Of a stretch of 13,919 bases of DNA, positions 8,721 through 13,919 are shown in pieces (positions within the stretch are counted from its first letter, which is position 1; the number at the start of each line of letters is the position of its first letter). This DNA is from Beroe ovata (Eukaryota > Ctenophora > Nuda > Beroida > Beroidae). The DNA lies in NCBI GenBank assembly GCA_946803715.1, contig CAMPET010000037.1, positions 42,718 to 56,636 on the forward strand. The letters run 5' to 3'. The notes under the pieces are model-generated. The model had not been told where the DNA came from, did not search any database, and was given only the letters and a program-made list of their open reading frames with translations. The position numbers and the translations under genes are program-made.

Positions 8721-9383
8721 ATGGCTAGTGCATTTTTAGCTAGCTATTTGGAAAGCATTGAATCTGTTCCTGGAGAACTGCAACGTAATTTCAACATGAT
8801 GCATGACTTGGATAAACGGGTTCAAGATCTCCTTAATGAAATCCAGTGTATTTATAACCAATATGTAGATGAAGCTAGTCATTCCAAAAAAGCTAAAAAG
8901 GCCAGATACTTATCAGATATCAGAGAAAAGTTTGACAAATCAAATGCATTCACTGATGACAAAGTTCAACTTGCAATGCAAACCTATGAAATGGTAGATA
9001 AGCATATCAGAAGATTAGACACTGATCTGCAGCGACTTGAAGCTAAACAAAGGACTCTTGACAAAAAATCAGATACACAAATGTTTGTTGAGAAATCATC
9101 TGAAAAGAAGAAAAAGAAAAAGGGGGCAGATACTGTTGCCCCAGAAACAAGCAGCTCTTTACCATTTTCTTTGATAAGTGGGGCTGGTGAAGGACTTGAT
9201 ATGCCAGTTGATCCCAATGAGCCAACATACTGTTTGTGCCACCAAGTATCATATGGGGAAATGATTGGTTGTGACAACACTGATTGTCCTGTTGAGTGGT
9301 TTCATTTTGCATGTGTTGGATTAACTTCAAAACCAAAAGGTAGCTGGTTCTGTCCTATATGTACCAAGGAAATGGGAAAATGA
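8721..9383 (+). CDS. ING5: ING4/ING5-type PHD-finger histone reader (single coding exon)
   Basis: A 220-aa inhibitor-of-growth protein. Residues about 5-105 form the helical ING dimerisation domain, with DDKVQLAMQTYEMVDKHIRR (79-98), nearly identical to human ING4/5. A lysine run at 119-124 is a likely nuclear signal. DMPVDPNEPTYCLCHQVSYG (160-179) leads into a C4HC3 PHD finger with zinc ligands C171, C173, C184, C189, H195, C198, C211 and C214; Y170, M181 and W193 fit the H3K4me3 pocket. Known: ING4/5 bring HBO1 or MOZ/MORF acetyltransferases to H3K4me3 nucleosomes. The start at 8721 matches the family N-terminus and has G at -3 and +4; an in-frame ATG at 8649 would add 24 residues unlike any ING. 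It is shorter than human ING4/5 (about 240-249 aa) because the linker is reduced. Human orthologs have many exons; this one has no coding intron. It may predate the vertebrate ING4/ING5 split. Confidence 0.96.
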   Translation: MASAFLASYLESIESVPGELQRNFNMMHDLDKRVQDLLNEIQCIYNQYVDEASHSKKAKKARYLSDIREKFDKSNAFTDDKVQLAMQTYEMVDKHIRRLDTDLQRLEAKQRTLDKKSDTQMFVEKSSEKKKKKKGADTVAPETSSSLPFSLISGAGEGLDMPVDPNEPTYCLCHQVSYGEMIGCDNTDCPVEWFHFACVGLTSKPKGSWFCPICTKEMGK

Positions 9384-9710
9384 TGGAAGCTCATGTTCTG
9401 TCACATCCAAACCTAAGCTATCTTCAGATTATAATTGAGAGATTCAGTGACAGCTGTTTGAAATGTGCCCTTATTTAACAGTTTTAACAGTTGCAGTAGG
9501 TGGTCATGATGGAATAAGGATTGTTTGTAAAATTGAGATTGATGTTCATCAAATTTCTGAAATGTAGGACACCTAGAATTCAACATTTTTAACGCAATGA
9601 TATTTTGTATTTATTGTGATTGCATGCAATTTATTGTCGAAAATTTTTATGATTGCAGGTCTCAGTGTTTACTGTTTATCATTCCTTGGCATTTCTATTT
9701 TTGATTAGAG

Positions 9711-9716
9711 ATTAAA
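9711..9716 (+). terminator. Possible poly(A) signal for the ING gene (ATTAAA)
   Basis: ATTAAA stands about 330 bp after the ING stop codon and about 90 bp before the WAPL start. No canonical AATAAA lies between the two genes. Confidence 0.35.
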
Positions 9717-9789
9717 TTTCGTTACTCTTATACCTGTTTCTCAATCATGAGTCTCTAGTTTACGTTGAACCTCTTATTTCAGTTGAGTG

Positions 9790-9801
9790 ATGTCTGAATA
9801 G
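9790..9801 (+). promoter_or_regulatory. Minimal upstream ORF (ATG-TCT-GAA-TAG) just before WAPL
   Basis: A three-codon frame, in the same reading frame as WAPL, ends three bases before the WAPL ATG. Its TAG rules out any N-terminal extension of WAPL in this exon. If present in the mRNA, such a short frame could influence start choice. Confidence 0.4.
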
Positions 9802-9804
9802 TAC

Positions 9805-12216
9805 ATGGATGTCAAACGATCCAAGTTGTATGGTGGTAGATCCAAAATAAAAGCCACAAACAGTGAATTTGATTTTGATGATATAAAGGAATCTGGTAAC
9901 CCAGCCTCCCCTCCTGCACCATCACTGTATTGGTCAGATAGATACAAAAAGAAGGATAATTCCCTCCACTCGTTTTGCTCTGAGGATACTAGGAAAAGGA
10001 AACTTCCTCTAAGGGAAAATATGAACAAATTACCCAAGCTCAATCATTTGGACGAAATCTGCAACAGGGCTGCCAAAGGGAAGTTCATGAACAAGAACAA
10101 GTCTAAGTTTGGTGCAACTCAGAAGGGCCGACTTGGCAGCTTTGAGTTTACTGAATCACCGAGTTCAGAAAGACCAGGTGTGACACCTTCCATACCCTCC
10201 AAGAGGCCTCTGAAAGCAGAATCACCTTCAAAACACCGAAAGATGGTTGGTTCCTCGTTTGACTTCCCAACAGAAGAACGGGAGCAGCAGATAAAGGAAA
10301 AGACTCAAAACATTTTTAAACCCGGCCCTAAGAAAGCAAAGCTTAACATGAAAGCTCTGCAACCCCCTAAGTCAAATAGCAGACTCGGGGGTTTATTCGA
10401 CATTCCAAATGATGAAGATGATGGTGAAGAGAATGTCTCTCCAATTGAATGCATTGAAGTAGATGTTGTTGAGGAAAAGAAGACTATGGTCAGTAACGTG
10501 AAAGACTCAGGAAATTGTATTATGGATGGTGTTAATCAGACATTTTTTGATGAATTCGACTACCTCTTTGATGGTATGAAAAAATCAGAACCCATGCCAG
10601 TTCGACTCTTGAGTACCTTTAATGTAACCAAAAACTGTTTCAAGAAAGAATTTCGTGATAATATTCGCAAGAACAACTTCTTGAAGACTATTTTCAAGGA
10701 GTTGTCTGATGCAAGTGAAGATGCCAGCTTGGCCCTCTGTGCCTCGGCATTCTTATATGTCATTTCAATTGACGATCGTCACTTCGATTTTTCGAAACAG
10801 GCCATTGAAATAATTTTGAATATCCTCAAAACTGAAGCTGACAATATCACAAGGAAGGGTAGTTTACCCGAAAAGAAGCCTACCAAAAGTCTGACCAACT
10901 TCAAACGAAAGATTAGCGATTTATTCAAGCAGGAGTTAAAGAGTGTGGAATTCATTGACCTTGAAAATATCAAGACTGTCGACCTTGTTCACGAAGTTTT
11001 GATTTTTCTTACTGCTCCAACTGCAGAGGTCGATTTCAAAGAGTTTATCAGAACCATGGGAGGCATAGACTTTTTTATTCTCAGCTTTGAGCAGAATTTG
11101 TCTCGACTTGACAAATATCATCATATCAGCAACGAAAACTGTCAGAAGTTTGTTAAAATTGAGAGGTGTATGCAGGTTCTAGAGAATCTCACTTATATGA
11201 ATTCTGACAACCAAAACTATACTGTCAATTTCAAAGAAAAGATCATAATCAAATGCATTTATGGCACATTGACTAACGCTCTTTCTGTGATCAACAAGAA
11301 CAGATCAAACAAGATTAAACTTCTTGCTAAAAGCAAAAACATGGAAGCCATATTTGATTGCCTGTTTGCTACCCTAAGATTAATGCTCAACCTGACTCAT
11401 AGTAACTCGTACAGCTGTACGGAGATAGGGAAGTATAAAAGTATGTTCACAGTCGTGTTGGAAACCGTTTTGTTCCTCCCATCTAATTGTGTTGCACAAC
11501 ACAAGTTGGATTGTTACACTCTTGGTCTTGGTGTACTGATAAACTTATTGGGAGAAGTTAATGAAAACCGGAAACTGTTGTCAGATTGTAGATTCGATGC
11601 CTCACCCTGGTTTGATGCAGTTGAAGACTCTATTGAAGACAGAAGTAAAACTCCTGTTGAGTTAATCATTCAAACATTCCTGCAGTTCCATCAAAGTTCA
11701 CAGGAACTTGAAGAACAAACATTCTCTGAAGCTGAATCACTCTGCATGCAAGAAAGCCAAACACCAACCGAAATCGATATAGAAATCGAGGAGCCTGGTC
11801 TAGAGAAGAAGAAGTCAAACTCAGCTCTATCATCCTCTAAAGAAGAGAAGAACGGTGATGATCCCTTCGGTTTCTCTGATGCAGCGCCCACAAAACCTGA
11901 TGAAGCATCCTCCAAGAAAGATGACAAGAGTGAGAAGGTTAAGAAAGTTGTGGACAACATGATTGAGAAGGCTGGTGAGCACATGGAGGAAAGTATGATT
12001 GGCTCATATCTAGCCCTGCTCATTGGCATTCTCACTAAGGATGAAGACCATCTTGAGGCTGTTCAGAAGATGATCCCCAAACCAAAGATTCTTATCGAAG
12101 TGCTACAGAAATTTCTTCAGTTTATGAACATGATGTCATTAACTTCGGCAGCTGCAAGCAAGTCAGGAATGCAGCAGATTCGTTCTATTGTCCACTGGCT
12201 GTCTGCGGTGTTGTGA
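9805..12216 (+). CDS. WAPL: WAPL, wings apart-like cohesin release factor (single coding exon, 803 aa)
   Basis: Residues about 245-803 form the WAPL helical-repeat domain. [20 protein letters not shown] (250-269) aligns with human [33 protein letters not shown] (309-321), [18 protein letters not shown] (574-591) and [19 protein letters not shown] (723-741) also match. The N-terminal 245 residues are charged and look disordered, with FDF/FEF motifs at 22-24, 113-115 and 152-154 and a conserved [12 protein letters not shown] stretch at 165-176. A literal FGF (688-690, DPFGFSD) sits in an acidic loop before the last helices. Known: WAPL works with PDS5 to release cohesin from chromatin, and FGF motifs in vertebrate WAPL bind PDS5. 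The start is fixed by an in-frame TAG at 9799-9801. Human WAPL is about 1190 aa with many exons; here the N-terminus is shorter and the coding region unbroken. Confidence 0.95.
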   Translation: [803 protein letters not shown]

Positions 12217-13280
12217 CCAACTTAATATTCCGTTTCAGTCTGCTCAGATATTTTGACACGACTTGGCATTTACATGGCAACCCCAAATGTTCAGAGGTGA
12301 ACTCAGAACCGCCTATTTCGGGAGGAACTGTCCATTTGGTCTCTATTGATGGAGTTAATTGTTTCTTGACATTGAAACACTGTAGCAGTGAACAGATATC
12401 TTGATTCGGGAATTTCAAACTTGGCCATTTCAACCACGGGACATTGGCTGTTGGAAATTTGATCCGATTTTTAAAAGTTGACCCAGCTTTGTTTGCTTTA
12501 CGTGGTATTCTTGATTTGTTTCAACTTTTCAACGATAGAAAACCTATCCTGCCATGTTTTCGTCAGGATATCTTTGCATTTGCAGTTCATCATTTACAGA
12601 ATTTCGAAGCTAACTTTTTTGCAGGATTTTGCACACTGCACAATGCACATCCTTATGCACATCCTTAGTCTGGTCTCAGACTAAGTTCAGACTAGCATGA
12701 ACCACGACCTGTTATATTTGATTTCAATTGATGTCAATCACGATCTTTATCAGTTAGAATCACCAGGAATGCGAGAAAATCGGTCAGCAGCTGTCTCCTT
12801 ACTTCCTTTAAATAACTTCACACTGTAACTATGGTTCTGTGCAGTATTTTTACTATTGGACTATTAAATTAATCAAATTTTGTGTCTTCGCTGTGTCTCA
12901 TTATACGAGAATAATTGGGACACGGGGTGGCTACTTTTTGTAATGTTGCGATGAATTTTGGCACCTATTTAAATCCTCACAATGGTTATTTTTTGATCAT
13001 GAGTCGGCAATTCGCGTTGGTTTTGCAAATCACTTTGCTCACCATCGAAAAATCCTACCGTTTCGGTAATAAACAGATGTAGAAGAATTGAAAAGGAAAC
13101 AAAGCGATGAATAAAACACACACTTCGATTCTGAGTTACAATAACATACCTATGCATTTTGCATACATGAGAAAAATACACGGACACACAAAGTTACATG
13201 CATACAGATTACAGATACACATTTCTCGTATCAACATTGCTCTTCAATACGCAATTACTCTTCAGTACAAATTAAGGGTA
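12217..13280 (+). other. WAPL 3' flank and intergenic DNA
   Basis: No convincing gene follows WAPL. Candidate poly(A) signals are ATTAAA at 12863-12868 and AATAAA at 13068-13073 and 13110-13115. ATGCACATCCTT is repeated in tandem at 12643-12666, directly before a perfect hairpin (listed separately). Short open frames here have no recognisable protein similarity. Confidence 0.55.
12664..12685. repeat. 9-bp perfect hairpin with tetraloop
   Basis: CTTAGTCTG and CAGACTAAG (12664-12672, 12677-12685) form a 9-bp stem around GTCT, about 450 bp past the WAPL stop. If transcribed it could fold in the 3' UTR. It is not followed by a T run, and it lacks the histone 3'-end stem-loop consensus. Confidence 0.8.
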
Positions 13281-13919
13281 TGCGTGTGTGTGTATGTATG
13301 TCTGTGTCTGTGTGTGTCTGTGTGCCTACATCTTTCTGTGCTCTTTAATGAGTATGATGACTGCTGTAAGTATGATTAATTTGGGGCATAAGTCCATTTA
13401 CCACTTTGGCCCGACGCCGGTCTAACGCCGGTTTAACGGCAGTCTAATGCAGGTTTGGCGCCGGTCTTGTGCAGGTTTGGCGCCGGTCTTATGCAGGTCT
13501 TACGCCAGTCTGACGCATGTTTGGCGCAACCCGCGCCAAACCTGCGTTAGACTAGCATTAGACCGGCGTCAGACCGGCGTTATACCTGCATAAGACTAGC
13601 GCCGGACCAGCGCTAGACCCGCGCCAAACCAGCGCCGAGCCAGCGCCAAGCCTGCGTCAGGCTGGCGTTACACCGGCGTTAGACCGGCGTTAGACCTGCA
13701 TAATACCGGCGCCAAACCTGCATTAGAGCGGCGTTAGACCGGAATCAGACCTGCATTAGACTGGCGCCTGGCTAAAGTGGCAAACGGACTTATGCCCCAA
13801 ATTAATCATACTTACAGCAGTCATCATACTCATTAAATGAGCACAGAAAGATGTAGGCACAGAGACACACATACACACACACGCACATACATACACATTC
13901 CCACACACACACACACACA
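13281..13919. mobile_element. Fold-back element with inverted arms and an 11-bp internal array
   Basis: The left arm at 13321-13411 and right arm at 13771-13861 are inverted copies of about 91 bp that differ at only about four positions: one 1-nt indel and three transitions near the inner end. GT-rich microsatellite lies outside the left arm (about 13281-13320) and CA-rich microsatellite outside the right (13862 to the window end), so the simple repeat is mirrored too and belongs to the arms. The interior is a GC-rich array of 11-bp units. No transposase is present; it looks like a non-autonomous fold-back or MITE-like element. The right boundary and any target-site duplication lie outside the window or cannot be seen. 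Confidence 0.8.
13412..13772. repeat. Bidirectional 11-bp minisatellite
   Basis: Roughly 10 units read in one sense (AACGCCGGTTT, GGCGCCGGTCT, TATGCAGGTCT) from 13412 to 13527. After the dyad TTTGGCGC-AACCC-GCGCCAAA (13520-13540), about 21 units read in the opposite sense (GGCGTTAGACC, TGCATTAGACT). Left-side units partly alternate between GCCGGT and GCAGGT types, giving a 22-bp higher order. Many variants differ as CG versus TG or CA. Confidence 0.9.

Larger units (their letters stand above)
9384..9804 (+). other. ING-WAPL spacer
   Basis: This 421-bp AT-rich gap holds the ING 3' UTR and the WAPL 5' region. ATTAAA at 9711-9716 could end the ING transcript. CTCTTATTTCAG just before 9782 looks like a 3' splice acceptor ahead of the WAPL start, so WAPL may have a 5' UTR intron. 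No coding sequence is seen. Confidence 0.55.

Noticed and set aside
9384-9804. ING and WAPL as a trans-spliced operon
   Set aside because: The 421-bp gap and the acceptor-like TTTCAG before WAPL would allow it, but nothing in the sequence shows a spliced leader, and a 5' UTR intron explains the acceptor equally well.
12213-12684. Short plus-strand frames after WAPL
   Set aside because: No similarity to known proteins, no splice context and AT-rich composition; they are best read as 3' UTR or spacer.
13107-13379. Open frame of 90 codons rich in Cys, Val and Leu
   Set aside because: Its second half is a translated GT microsatellite and the left arm of the fold-back element; no domain is recognisable.
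13412-13772. CRISPR-like array
   Set aside because: The units are 11 bp, contiguous and without spacers, in an animal genome with no cas genes. This is a minisatellite.

Overview
The window is nuclear DNA from a metazoan. All four genes have clear human counterparts, and the two genes with introns use canonical GT-AG splice sites (12 introns placed by hand, 79 to 444 bp long). The dense packing, short introns and AT-rich spacers suggest an invertebrate with a compact genome. A sponge is my first guess, but the sequence does not prove it. There are no bacterial, viral or CRISPR features.

Left part, minus strand. Positions 357-3011 hold the 5' half (seven exons) of the RMC1 gene (C18orf8/Mic-1/Bulli), which runs off the left edge. 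Positions 3458-5106 hold a complete seven-exon PDHB gene for the mitochondrial pyruvate dehydrogenase E1 beta subunit, including a 36-bp microexon. The two genes lie head to tail, about 450 bp apart. The RMC1 introns carry small repeats: a purine-rich tandem array, a CCAAT-bearing 11-bp triplet and a GAATACCCAAC hairpin cluster.

Middle part, 5107-8720, is about 3.6 kb without a recognisable gene. It contains a miRNA-sized hairpin at 6131-6195, a CpG/CG-alternating patch near 6617-6669, a 30-bp-arm inverted repeat at 6974-7036, paired CCAAT and CACGTG elements at 7122-7257, and one ambiguous base at 5647.

Right part, plus strand. An ING4/5-type histone reader (8721-9383) and a WAPL cohesin-release factor (9805-12216) each have a coding region without introns, only 421 bp apart. 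Both act on chromatin. This contrasts sharply with the intron-rich neighbours on the left.

Right end, about 13281-13919. A fold-back repeat has roughly 91-bp inverted arms, edged by GT/CA microsatellite, around a GC-rich array of 11-bp units that reverses orientation at 13528-13532. This is the most unusual structure in the window. RMC1 (Rab7 activation), PDHB (pyruvate oxidation), ING and WAPL are otherwise unrelated housekeeping functions, and I see no evidence that they form one system.
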